Counted from the first letter of the stretch, positions 1-9,430 are shown. The stretch is 64,000 nucleotides of DNA from Acanthosepion lycidas (GCA_963932145.1 OZ010578.1:45805516-45869515); one strand, 5' to 3'. Notes: a model not told the origin generated them from the sequence alone. A program made the numbers and translations.

Positions 1-60
1 CGACCGTTGTACGCCTCGGCCTTTTCATGCGATATTTATTTGAATTTCGAAACGAACCCA
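1..60 (-). repeat. 3' tail of tRNA-SINE family X
   Basis: On the minus strand this reads through the same tail that ends the SINE at about 6520-6600: a block around TTCGAAATTC followed by AAGGCCGGAGCGTACAACG-like sequence. Only the tail is inside the window. The next 270 bases (61-330) show nothing recognisable. Confidence 0.6.
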
Positions 61-331
61 GAATAATCAATCTGTATGTTGGTATCTCTGAAGATTGGTT
101 AGATGACGTTTGTGTAGACGTTCATTCTTGGGTCGCCCTGTAAAGTCACTTAGAATCTGTACCATTTCCTCTGCCCACCGCTTGCAAATATCGTGACAGG
201 CTTTGGCAAGGGTCAAGTTCTTTTATCACAGTAATGCTTTAATACATTTTTAATCTGATATTATTTCTCATTATATTAAACGTTATTTTTAGTTGCTATC
301 CCAGTTTTTTCTTACTATTATTAACTAGTAG

Positions 332-470
332 CATGGCCCGGCGTTGCCCGTACTTGATTCAAAAATCGTACGACTCATACAGCAATCGCTATCACTTGAC
401 TTGTATTATTTTTGCCCTTCCTTGCCTTTAAAAGATTGCCCTTTGCCGTGATGATGTTGCTGATCAAAAT
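332..470 (-). repeat. Dispersed repeat ending in CTAG (possible Helitron-like end)
   Basis: Read on the minus strand, this copy ends GGGCAACGCCGGGCCATGCT-ACTAG. The same terminal segment, with matching upstream blocks (TTTAAAGGCAAGGAAGGGCA), occurs in the opposite orientation at about 31230-31401. A GC-rich short hairpin close to a CTAG end followed by T would fit a Helitron 3' end. No Rep/helicase coding is visible, so this class is a guess. Confidence 0.4.
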
Positions 471-562
471 TAATTACAACCGGTCTGTTTAAAATACACT
501 CATTAATAAAGGTCTGCAAAATTAAATTGCTCACCATTTCTGTTGTGGTGTCCTCCCTCTAA

Positions 563-618
563 AGAGTTTATGTTGGACTCTTTCGCCTACTATAAGATTA
601 GTAGGAGAGAAGGCCTTG
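563..618 (+). repeat. Left arm of 55-bp inverted repeat pair
   Basis: This segment is the reverse complement of 3558-3612 with only a few differences; the shared core includes CGCCTACTATAAGATTAG. The pair brackets the Tx1 copy and two structured repeats. The arms could be the termini of a larger host element that was the landing site for the LINE. Confidence 0.7.
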
Positions 619-625
619 GGGGGAA

Positions 626-645
626 CAGTCGCTCAGATTGTTCAA
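626..645 (+). repeat. Target-site duplication, left copy (Tx1 copy 1)
   Basis: The 20 bases CAGTCGCTCAGATTGTTCAA occur here and identically at 2931-2950, immediately after the 3' end of the LINE. This is the expected signature of target-primed reverse transcription. Confidence 0.9.
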
Positions 646-2251
646 CATCGCTACCTTGCTACTGTCCTGCAGCCCGCCGGATTCGCACCCGACTTCTGCT
701 GTTGGATTAGCCTCCTGTATCGCTCCCCCAGTGCTGTGGTACAGGTGAACAGGAAGCTGTCGGGAGCCTTTGCGATGTCTAGGTCGGTCCGTCAGGGTTG
801 TCCACTGTCGCCCCTACTTTATGCTTTGGCGTTGGAGCCTCTCCTTTGACGGCTGAGGGACAGGGCGTGCAGTCCGGCACTACGCGGAATCACCGCTCCT
901 GGAGGAGCTCTAGCCAGGGTTTCTGCGTACGTCGATGACGTATCTGCTTTCGTGTCCTACCGCAGCAACATTAAGGCGGTATTGAAGACGCTTGATCAGT
1001 ACGAAATGGTGACAGGGGCCAAGATTAACCGCGACGTCGTCCGGCTTGCGGTGAGGTGCCTGAAAGGGTGTCGATCTTCCGGGGCCCTTCGGTAGGACGG
1101 ACGGTCCTGTCCGCACTCTTGAAGTGTGGTTTGGATCAGACCTCCAGCTGGAGACAAAAAGGTCGATGCTGCCGGTCAGACTTGACATCGACGGAGGTTG
1201 TCCCTGAAGGGCAGGGCGGAGGTGTGTGCTACATATATTTTCCCTCTTGTCCTTTATCGATTGTCCGTACTTCCTCTCTGTAAAGGCGCTCGAGCGCTTG
1301 CTAGCCTCCACTTTGTGGAGGGGAAGCGGGAATCGGATCGAAAGAAGAGTCTGTACACAGCGTCCGTGTCATGGGGGGCTGGGAATGTGACACTTGGTGA
1401 GCCACCGGCGTGCCTCGAGGTTGGCTTGTCTACGCCGCGCATTGACAGGTGGAGATCCGATTATGGAGGGGATTGTGAGGGAAGCGTTCCCCCGCCTTAC
1501 TATCAATCCCCATCTCGTGGGTTGAGCACTGTCGTAAACCCCGGGATCAATCGTTTTTCCTTCGCGAGTGGCGGTCGGCCTTGTTGGCCGTTCCTCGGTC
1601 CAGTGACCTTTCTCGGCCTAGGAAGGTCTTCTATCGTCTTTTATTTGAGGGGGTCGCGAAGGATACCCTACGGGAGGAGTTCGGCTTGTCGGAGGATGAG
1701 TTTCGCTCTTACTGGTCTTAGGCGCCAGCGGCTGATTACCTCAGTAACCCTGAGTTTTCGCTTACCTGGCGATTGGATAGAATCGGCTGCCTCTCAATGA
1801 CAAGGCATTCATATGTGGCTTGGCGGATTTGCCAGACTGTGAATAGTGTGGCCTTGGTTTAGAAGAAACGGCTTCGCACGCCTTCTACCATTGCCCCCTA
1901 TGGGACTATGTCGGCGAGATAACGGCTCGTCTCGCTCCCGAAAAGCTTGTGCCTATTGATCGCGCATACGCGTGTGACAATGTGTCGCTTCTGTATTCCG
2001 GGGTGTAACGGATGGTGTTTCTCACGCTGCTGGCCACGGACCGAATGGTGATTTGGACGATGCGAATGGAGGAAGTCTTGCGAGGCAATCGTCTTTCTCA
2101 TCAGGATCTAATCCGATTCTTTGAGCATCAGCTCAAGATGAAGATTAGAACTGATAGAAAACGATTGCATTCGACAGTCTTTAGCGAAAGGTGGGTGACT
2201 GAGGCGAACTTGGTTCGTTTGAACGGGGCTAGCCTTGATTTTCTCTTTTAG
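646..2251 (+). pseudogene. Tx1-like ORF2 remnant: reverse transcriptase and C-terminal region
   Basis: Reverse transcriptase polymerises cDNA on the LINE RNA at the nicked target. Visible motifs are SRSVRQGCPLSPLLY at about 778-822 and the catalytic YVDD box at 928-939 (usually YADD in this family). About 1198-1270 has the SLKGRAEVC segment shared with copy A, and 2012-2251 encodes the C-terminal tail with MVIWTMRMEE and HQLKMKIRTDRKRL, ending at 2249-2251. The endonuclease and the first RT blocks are missing through 5' truncation. Several frameshifts and stops (for example after 849) separate the pieces, so it cannot make a functional protein. Confidence 0.85.
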
Positions 2252-2930
2252 GTCAAGCCTACGTCACATTGGGGTGGTTTCCCGAGGAGCCCTCCCATTG
2301 GTTAGGTTAGACAAGCGTTTGTGTACCTAGTTAATGAGAGTAAGTGTTGTTCCCAGCATGTCCCCGGCCACATCTTTAGTTATGATCCAGCCTGAGATTT
2401 CCAACCTCCCCAATTTGTTTTTGACCCCCCCCCCCAATTTTTATCTCGGCTGGGCCAGCCTTATATTTTCCCATGCCCGTATGATTTTTTATCCTTTTCC
2501 TACTCCCTTAGCCAGAGAGCTTCTTGATTTTCTCCCATGGGCAGACTACAGCGGCCTCTCCTTTTTGAGGGTTGGACGGACCCTACTAACATCAGTTATG
2601 TTTAATTTGATTTGTGTTGATAGTTAGTTTACAATTCTATGATGAAAAATAAGAGGGGTGGGAGATGAACCCAATAATATATATATTTTAGCATCATTAA
2701 ATTTTTATGTCACGCATTTTTTAGGTCCCCCCTAGTGAGAATGTGGTCTTATGGTGCATAGAGGATTGATTGGTGACGGACGAGTTTTTGTGGTGAATGT
2801 GGAAATTGTAATGTATGAATGGATCATGAATCAGATTAGCTAGGTATAGGATAGTTAGTTAAGACCAGCTTCAACCCCTCCCCTTTTTCGGCATCGTGCC
2901 ACAATTGTATTTTTAAATACAATAAATATT
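646..2930 (+). mobile_element. 5'-truncated Tx1-like LINE (copy 1)
   Basis: A non-LTR retrotransposon of the Tx1-like (L1 superfamily) type, entering in the reverse transcriptase domain and running to the 3' end AATAAATATT. It is bounded by a perfect 20-bp direct repeat, so both ends are defined by the sequence. The 3' UTR (about 2255-2930) matches the tails at 37820-38035 and 57590-58090 more closely than those of copies A and B, so at least two subfamilies are present. All reading frames are broken. Confidence 0.85.
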
Positions 2931-2950
2931 CAGTCGCTCAGATTGTTCAA
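2931..2950 (+). repeat. Target-site duplication, right copy (Tx1 copy 1)
   Basis: Identical to 626-645 and directly abutting the LINE end. Confidence 0.9.
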
Positions 2951-3165
2951 ACTGTCGAACTCTACCTCGAGCAGAGAGGAACCCGGACGAGGCTTTGCTG
3001 CAGAGCAAAGTTTCGTCCGAGGAGGTAGACAGGCCCTGAACCCGTTTATACGGGTTCTAAAGAAATATTTTTGGCCGAGCCTACGGGCTCGGAGAATCAA
3101 CGATAAACTCGGCCTTGTGCCACATACATCCGTTGTGGGTGGGGCTGTTAAATATATCGAATAGA
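2951..3165 (+). repeat. Three-hairpin repeat (3HR), copy a
   Basis: Member of an unclassified dispersed repeat of about 220 bp. Two perfect stems are visible: GAACCCGT/ACGGGTTC (3038-3057, 8 bp) and CCGAGCC/GGCTCGG (3075-3092, 7 bp with a TACG loop). A weaker first stem lies near 2960-2976. It ends with the family tail GGCCTTGTGCCACAT. The Tx1 copy inserted at its 5' side. Confidence 0.7.
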
Positions 3166-3402
3166 TCTGTTCCAACCGTGCTGGTCAAACACTCTACCTC
3201 CGGGCAGAGAGGATCCCCAGACGAAGCTATGTCGAAGGACAGAGTCTCGCCCCAGGAAATAGCTACCCGACCCCGTTTTATAAGGAGTCTTTGTGGGGAA
3301 TTTTTGGTCAAGCCTATGGGCTCGGATTGTCCCACATTAAACTCGACCTTGTACCACATCCTACCTCGTGGGAAGGCTGGTAAATATAGTCGAATAGATT
3401 GA
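3166..3402 (+). repeat. Three-hairpin repeat (3HR), copy b
   Basis: Directly follows copy a in the same orientation. It keeps the start (CCTCCGGGCAGAGAGGA) and the tail (CTTGTACCACATCCTACC). Its second and third stems are partly decayed (GACCCCGT against AAGGAGTC; AAGCC against GGCTCGG). Confidence 0.65.
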
Positions 3403-3557
3403 ACGCTGGGTCAATCGACACACACTCACTAGTCGTGTAATACTCTTCTGTTGTACTTACTGTTTAATATATGATATAGCTGCAACACTTGTTTTGTTAT
3501 TTCTTTAACCATTTACTTGGGCACAACATCTTGAAATCTATTCGACTGTTCTCCTAA

Positions 3558-3612
3558 GGCCTTCTCTCCTAATCTTATAGTAGGCGGAAGAGTCCAACAT
3601 AGACTCCTTAGA
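3558..3612 (-). repeat. Right arm of 55-bp inverted repeat pair
   Basis: Reverse complement of 563-618. Between copy b and this arm (3403-3557) nothing recognisable is seen. Confidence 0.7.
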
Positions 3613-3641
3613 ATTTCCAACGATGGATAGTCCTGAGTATG

Positions 3642-3775
3642 ACGCTAAACTACAGGCCCCCGATCGGGAGATTGAAGGTTTTCAGGAGCATGGAAATACC
3701 TCTTAATTGCTGTTGTTCTCAGTTCCACCCTGACCAGAGGTGGTAGCACCTGTTAGGACTCTAGCTATGGGAAAT
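3642..3775 (-). repeat. Dispersed repeat family Y, copy 1
   Basis: About 135-200 bp repeat found four times: here (minus), 59960-60160, 62160-62345 and 63725-63895 (all plus). Shared blocks are CCCATAGCTGG, AACAGGTGCTACCA, GCAATTAAGAGGTGG and CCTGATCAGAGGCC. Unclassified; no tRNA-type promoter boxes are obvious. Confidence 0.7.
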
Positions 3776-3829
3776 ATGACCCTCCGCAAACAAAAATCAA
3801 ATCAATAGGAAAATAGAAAAATACATTAT

Positions 3830-3985
3830 AGTAAAAATACAAGCAATACATTTATATTAAAAAAAATTACCAGCAATACATATTTATGGTAAAATTACCA
3901 ACAATAGATTTTAACTATAGCTGAAGGCATACAATTGCGTTGAAAATATTTAGATTTCGGCATTAAATAACCCATAGAGGTGTTG
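3830..3985 (-). repeat. Tandem TATTGCTGGTAAT units with adjoining ATTTAATGCCG block
   Basis: On the minus strand there are three imperfect units of TATTGCTGGTAAT or TATTGTTGGTAAT, preceded by GGTTATTTAATGCCGAAATC. The same association, next to family Y, recurs at 59790-59925 and 61960-62145. The block plus repeat Y may be one composite element. Confidence 0.6.
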
Positions 3986-4067
3986 ATATGCCGCTAAACA
4001 AGATCAACCAACCAACAATGGCGTGTTCATATTCGTCACAATGGTTAGTAACCCAATCACTCTTTTA

Positions 4068-4157
4068 TATTTACTTGACTTAATTTAGAAAAAACAAGAC
4101 CATTACACGGTGATTCTTTCTCTATCACTCTTTTCTAAATTAAGTCGAGTAAATATA
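4068..4157. repeat. Small inverted repeat
   Basis: ATTTACTTGACTTAATTTAG (from 4070) faces its near-perfect complement ending near 4157; a related direct repeat (AATTACACAGTGAT) overlaps the right side. About 4180-5080 is AT-rich unique sequence with no supportable gene. Confidence 0.6.
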
Positions 4158-5086
4158 AAAAACACAAGACAATTACACAGTGATCCTTTCGCCATGAGAA
4201 AAACATACATAAGTTTCACACATTCTTTTTTCCCCAAATAATTTAACTTAGTAAAGCAAATCGTAAAGACTGAATTCTTTTAACAGCGCCATTGACAACC
4301 CTCAGATGAACCTTTAATCATGTTACCATTTGTCTAATCACGACCAAGAAAAAAAAAAGGCAGTTTTGGTTTCTGTTAGAATTTCTCGTTCACAGAGAAA
4401 TTCCTTCTGGAAATCTGCTTTGAACTCTTGCTTTTCTTTCGATAAATGTAGTAACGTTTTCGAAAACTATGGTAGACAAAAAGGATAACATTTTTTTCCC
4501 CGATATGAAAAATGAAATCATTAAATATTTCTTGATAAGGCTGGGATTTCCCGACGATGCTATGGATTAGTGTGTTCAAATCTAAGAAAAAAAATAAAAT
4601 CTAGTAGGTTCTCCCCAGTCCGTAAACTGACTCAACCCAATCTTCCTTCTGCCATTTCTCCCCATTTTAATTTCCACTTAATAACTACTTGTATGTAAAT
4701 GTCTCGTATACTCATGTAAAAGTTAAAAATCCCTCGTTTTCACTTGGCCTTGGACCATACTCATTTAATCTCGCACATATGTCAAAAGTATTTGGAAAGA
4801 AACATGCCCGCGTTTTATTTAATTTTATTTTGACATTTCATCATAATTTTTATTAATTAACCTATTTTAATTGTATTTGTTTCATTCATTTTTCATTCTT
4901 TTATCTCATTCTATTTAACGTATTTTTATATGATTAATTTATTTTCATTTTACTTCATTTACAGCCCTACTTCGTGAGCCAATCATATTTTAACTTCCAC
5001 TTCAAAGACAACTTAGGCTTGGGCAGATAATTAATAGGAAAGGTAATATCTAATAGAGTTTAATTATTTATATTATTTACATTGTT

Positions 5087-5481
5087 CAAACTGTTGTCCT
5101 CATCTTTATTGCAATATTCACGACGTTTCGGCCGTTGTACGCTCCGGCCTTCTTCAGGCGATTAGAATTTCGAACTAAGCTCTTTATTTCGTCCACCGGG
5201 GTAGATTGTTCTGTTTCCACGTGCCTGCCTTTTCCGGATGTTTCAGTTATCTCCCTTTAACTCAACTCTCCTCAAGGACACATAGCTCAATGGATAAAAA
5301 CGTTGGCTGGATCTTGGAGAGGTGAGTTAAAGGGAGATAACCGAGATATCCGGAAGAGGCATGGCACGTGGAACGAGAACAGTCTACCCCGGTGGAAGAA
5401 ATAATGAAGAAGGCCGGAGCGTACAAAGGTCGAAACGTCGTGAATATGGCAATAAAGATGGGGACAACAGACCGAACCATA
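5087..5481. repeat. Foldback SINE-X with tRNA-like loop
   Basis: Left arm 5087-5276 and right arm 5313-5481 are inverted copies of the SINE-X body and tail (CGGCCGTTGTACGCTCCGGC and its complement). The 36-base loop holds a tRNA A-box-like TAGCTCAATGG (5283-5293), but no B box follows. The RNA would form a long hairpin. Confidence 0.75.
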
Positions 5482-5905
5482 TCTGTCTATATTTCTGAGA
5501 TGAGGTGTTATGTACATTATTTACATCATTCGGACTATTGTCCTCATCTTTGTCACCATATTTATTACAACATTTCGGCCGTTCTTCAGGTGGTTGGAAT
5601 GCTGAACTGAACCCTTTATTTCGCTCACTGGGGTAGACTGTTCTAGTTCCACGTGCCATGTTTAATGGATGTCAGTTATCAGTTATCTCCTGTTAATTTT
5701 CCCTCTAAGAAGTTCTCCACTGCCTCACTATTGAATTCACAGTCTTTGGGTTCCTGTCACTGGATCTAACCAACGCCTTTATCCACTGTGCCATGTGTCC
5801 TTGAGGACATCTGTATATGAATTTCCGAGTATTATAAACCTAATGTCTTCAAAAACCATTTTTTTGCATGTTTTTACCAGAGCTCATATTGCAACTTTGT
5901 TGCTA

Positions 5906-6190
5906 TTATCGCTTTTCTCTGGCACTCCTTATTACTGGTTCCCATATTGTATTCATTTCTATGCTTGGTCGGCTCAGGAGATTTTTATGGCCTACCATAT
6001 GTGCTGATTCCTTACGTTTACGAATTTCCCAATGGTGTTCCTTGTCTATGATCTCAACTTGATCCCACAGAGGGCGGTGATCTCCCTTCTCTCTCCATAT
6101 GTGGTCAGCCACGCCTGATTTTTCCACTTCCCCCCGTGTTACAGCTTTCTGGTTTTCTTGAAGCCTTACCTTGAGGGACTGTGCAGCTGC
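5906..6190 (-). pseudogene. GIY-YIG endonuclease C-terminal part, Penelope-like element
   Basis: One open minus-strand frame encodes a C-terminal GIY-YIG nuclease segment. Residues resemble the RLxEHxKAV, VADHIW, WDxVxIID and HW-xxRKxKE blocks of the nuclease found in Penelope-like retroelements, ending NLLSRPSIEMNTIWEP. In those elements the nuclease is thought to cut the target for insertion. The N-terminal GIY and YIG strands and the reverse transcriptase are absent. Upstream codons of the open frame are SINE-derived and not part of the domain. Family assignment is by remembered consensus, not a search. Confidence 0.65.
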
Positions 6191-6379
6191 GGAAAGAAAT
6201 GAATACAATATGGGAACCAGTAATAAGGAGTGCCAGAGAAAAGCGATAATAACAACGAAAATTGCAATATGAGCTCTGGTAAAAACATGAAATAACAGCA
6301 AAAATTGCAATATGAGCACTGGTAAAAATGGTTGCTGAAGACATTAGGTTTATAATACTCAGAAATTCATACACAGATG

Positions 6380-6640
6380 TCCTCATGGCACAGTGGATAA
6401 AGCTGTTGGTTAGATCCAGTGACAGACCCAAAGAATCTGAGTTCAATACCCGGTTAAGGCAGTGGAGAACTTTCAGAGGGGAAAATTAGCAGGAGATAAC
6501 TGACATCCATCAAACATAGTGATCGAAATAAAGGGTTCAGTTCGAAATTCCAACTACCTGAAGAAGGCCGGAGCGTACAACGTTGTAATAAATATGGCGA
6601 CAAAGATGAGGATAATAGTCCAAATAATGTAAATAAAATA
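6380..6640 (+). mobile_element. tRNA-derived SINE, family X
   Basis: tRNA-like head with A box TGGCACAGTGG (6386-6396) and B box GAGTTCAATACC (6439-6450), a normal distance apart for RNA polymerase III promoters. The body has AAAGGGTTCAGTTCGAAATT, then the AAGAAGGCCGGAGCGTACAA tail. Forms the right arm of the foldback; an inverted partner is at 5510-5812. Confidence 0.75.
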
Positions 6641-6805
6641 ATTACAATATCTCATCTCAGAAATATAGACAGATATTAATTACTCATCGGATTCAAAGAA
6701 AATTTCCCCTACATCGTGCGTTCCAGAAATGAATGTTAAGTTTTGTTTTGTTTTTTTTATTCAAATTTAATGCAAACATCTGATACATTGAAGACATTAT
6801 ATTTA

Positions 6806-7518
6806 CCGTATTTGACTACATACAAGACGCACCCCAAATCAAGAAAATTTAGTAATTAGTAAAAACTATTAGTAAATGGTACAGCTTAGGCTATATTTAT
6901 GAGGTATTATTTTGGTTAAACAAGCCATGATTACAATTAAACGAAAAATAATAGGAAAAAAAGAACACGAGCCTATAAAATCTTTATTATATCCAAAAGG
7001 TAAAAATACAAAATAAAAATCAAGCAATACAATTGAGCAAAACAATATAGTTATTAAAATTCAGTCAAAATTTTCTTTTATGATCAGTACAAACTGAGTT
7101 TTGTAAACGTCTTAGTAGAATAATTAGGATATAAAAATTCTGATTGTATTTGTACCAATGCAACCGGAAGTTATCGCTAGAAAAATATTAATGAAACAAA
7201 TATATTTTACAGATATATAATTTGAATTTATTGCATATAATTTTAGTGAAACAAAGGACTAATATTAAATGTGATGAAATTAATATAATGAATATTATCA
7301 ATGATAATACTTTTAATCTGCATAATAGCCTTTAAATAATGACAATAGGTATATGAAAGTTACTCTAAAGTCTAAGCTAATAGGTGTTGCCAGGTAGCTA
7401 ATTTTGGCCGACTGCCGCAAATCTTAAACCTACATATGGCATACAAGACGCAGGGAAATTCAAAAAGATATTTTTAGTAAAAAAAAAAAAAAAGTGTCTT
7501 ATATGCCGTCAAATACGG
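6806..7518. mobile_element. Non-autonomous DNA transposon with CCGTATTTGAC ends
   Basis: The left end CCGTATTTGACTACATACAA and the inverted right end CCGTATTTGACGGCATATAA match well, each continuing into an AAGACGCAC/AAGACAC-like block. The interior of about 650 bp is AT-rich and has no transposase frame. A single end of the same family, inverted, lies at 36174-36290. Superfamily not assigned. Confidence 0.65.
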
Positions 7519-7559
7519 CAAAACAAATCCTCAGTTGGTCATCACTACTTGACGGCCAT

Positions 7560-8123
7560 CCTATTGAAGGTGCAGTTTGAAGAGACACACTTCCTTTAGG
7601 AACAGGGCGGTCACTAGTTTTAACCTGATTAAAAAAAATAAATAAAAACGCTGTCAAATGCTATGGATCATTTCTGATTTCGAGTTTCTGTGTGGGTTTC
7701 AATAAAACTTGTCTGAGTATACTCTGTAGGTAGCAAATAATGTCAGTAGGTTTGTCATTAAAAATATTTTCGGATTGTTGCTTTTTAAACGCCCTTTCAT
7801 TTAGCCTATGTCTTCTTATCTTATCCCCCCCCAATGTAATGAGATCATTTCACTTAAAGTTCAGATTTTCTTGCTCACCGAGTGATTGTTTGAATCATGC
7901 CAATAATTGCTTCTGCATCGAATTCATCAAACAAATTCTTTTTCAATAGACAGCAAGATGTAGGATTCCAAAATTCTCCTCAGGCAGCGAATTTCTTTAC
8001 CTTGTTTTATGATCTTTAGCTTAGAAAATATTCTCTCACATTGTTTGACTGATAGAGTACTGATGACTTTAATGAAGCTATTATTCCTATCTATTACTAA
8101 AACAACTGTGTTTGTTTCTTAAT

Positions 8124-8126
<3 letters not shown>
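7560..8126. other. No gene seen
   Basis: AT-rich unique sequence. A 69-codon frame at 7740-7949 has no recognisable domain and no supporting context. Confidence 0.6.

Positions 8127-8156
<30 letters not shown>
8127..8156. repeat. (AT)15 microsatellite
   Basis: Perfect alternating AT tract shortly before a mariner-type MITE. Confidence 0.95.
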
Positions 8157-8160
<4 letters not shown>

Positions 8161-8183
8161 GTGTAGTTGTAAAAATGGAAATA

Positions 8184-8263
8184 TTAGGTCGGTGCAAAAA
8201 TAATGTCGTTTTCTTACCTATGTTATTATTTGAGAAAACGACATTATTTTTGCACCAGCCTAA
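8184..8263. mobile_element. 80-bp MADE1-like palindromic mariner MITE
   Basis: Exactly 80 bp from TTAGG to CCTAA, with TA on both sides (8182-8183, 8264-8265) as expected for mariner insertion. Arms start TTAGGTCGGTGCAAAAATAA and fold on themselves for most of the length. The end matches the known Hsmar1/MADE1 terminal consensus TTAGGTTGGTGCAAAAGTAA closely. No coding capacity. Confidence 0.9.
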
Positions 8264-8284
8264 TAACTAGCTAACGGAAGGTAC

Positions 8285-8415
8285 ACAAGTCGATACCCGA
8301 TCAGTATTGGCTGGGTCACCGTAGAGAGGGGATATGATATTGAAAAACCCGAAAACCCCAATGAACCTTGGCTAGAAAAAAAATCACTGATGATGTGTAC
8401 CAAAGCATCCAATAT
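8285..8415 (+). repeat. Dispersed repeat Z, copy 1
   Basis: Shares GATCAGTAT, TTGGCTGGGTCACCGT and GTACCA-GCATC blocks in the same order with 59455-59592. Unclassified. Confidence 0.6.
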
Positions 8416-8527
8416 ATATATTGAAAATTCAGGCCGGTAAATACTGTTTATTTAAAAAGCAAAGCATTTTATAAAAATAACGTATAAACAGATATATATA
8501 TATATATATTGTGAGAGAGAGAGAGGG

Positions 8528-9379
8528 TGTGATGGGTAAATTGTCGCTATTCTATATTTTTTAATTTTGCGCAAGCGAGTTGTTTTGTTTTTTTTAATTA
8601 TTTTGTCGATTACACAGTATAGCAAGGTCAGTTGGGCACAGTTTGTAAGAAAAAGAGCCCCATGACGCAATTCACCCCACCATAAATTTGGAAACGGTAT
8701 GCTGTACTGCTTGGCATTCGCGCCGGAAATTCCAATCGGGACATTTCAGAGTGCAGAAGATTCGGAAAGCGTTGTATGATTCTAATGGCGATTACGAAAG
8801 TGTTAGGAGTGATCACTAGTGATGGCGACGTTATGCCGCCATTCATCTTCCTACAGAGCGTCAGACTCAACACGGAGGCCTACATTGTGTGTATTGAGGA
8901 GGTAGTTCTGTCCTGGGTCAAGAGGGTGGCTGCTGGAAGAACCTATGTTTGGCATCAGGGCTCTGCTTGCATTCCATACAAGCAAAGAGAACTCAGTCAT
9001 GTCTGTCAGACAATTTCTGCGACCACATCACCCCTTACATCTGGCCACGTAACTCTCCAGACTGCAACCCCCTTGATTATTATGTGCGAGGCGCAGTTGA
9101 GAGAGAAACCAACAAAACTCCTTGTAACATCAAAGATGAACTGAAGGCAAGGATTATGGCAGCATTCATCAACTTAAACAAGGAGACCGTCCAGAAGAAA
9201 TGCAGGAGATTATGAAGTAGTCTGTAGACCCTAGTTGAAGCCAATGGCGATTTTATTGGATAAATTTATTCTTTAGTATTTTGAAATATTTCTGTGTAAT
9301 TTTGGTAAATATATGTGTGAAAATGAGATGTCAGTGTTATTTTAATTTTTGCATAATTTAGACGGCAATTTATCCATCG

Positions 9380-9382
<3 letters not shown>
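8528..9382 (+). mobile_element. Tc1/mariner-type transposon, internally deleted
   Basis: Terminal inverted repeats: TGTGATGGGTAAATTGTCG at the left and the complement of TTGCGATGGATAAATTGCCG at the right. Inside is the C-terminal half of a transposase. At about 855 bp it is shorter than a complete element of this type (usually over 1.2 kb). Confidence 0.8.
8770..9214 (+). pseudogene. Tc1/mariner-type transposase, C-terminal half
   Basis: DDE transposase that would cut and join transposon ends. Visible blocks: VLGVITSDGDVMPPFIF, RVAAGRTYVWHQGSA (family consensus has an aspartate in QDSAPCH, here glycine), then, after a frameshift near 8950-8990, ITPYIWPRNSPDCNPLDYYV and ERETNKTPCNIKDELKARI, ending at 9213-9215. 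The N-terminal DNA-binding domains and first catalytic aspartate are missing. With a lost catalytic residue and a frameshift it is dead. Confidence 0.8.

Positions 9383-9430
<48 letters not shown>
9382..9430. repeat. (AT)n microsatellite
   Basis: About 24 AT units directly abutting the right end of the Tc1-type element. Confidence 0.95.

Larger units (their letters stand above)
5482..6676. repeat. Long foldback: inverted SINE-X plus Penelope 3' ends
   Basis: Arms of about 480 bp (5482-5975 and 6196-6676) are inverted near-copies; the spacer is about 220 bp. Each arm contains a SINE-X (5510-5812 minus; 6380-6640 plus) joined to the last codons of a Penelope-like nuclease (encoding EMNTIWEPVIRSAREKR). 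The left copy extends further into the nuclease, which forms the spacer. Confidence 0.8.

Noticed and set aside
563-3612. Intact autonomous DNA transposon between the 55-bp arms
   Set aside because: No transposase lies between the arms; the only coding is the inserted Tx1. Kept only as a finding.
6380-6455. Functional tRNA gene
   Set aside because: A and B boxes are present, but the sequence continues into SINE body and the cloverleaf does not close.
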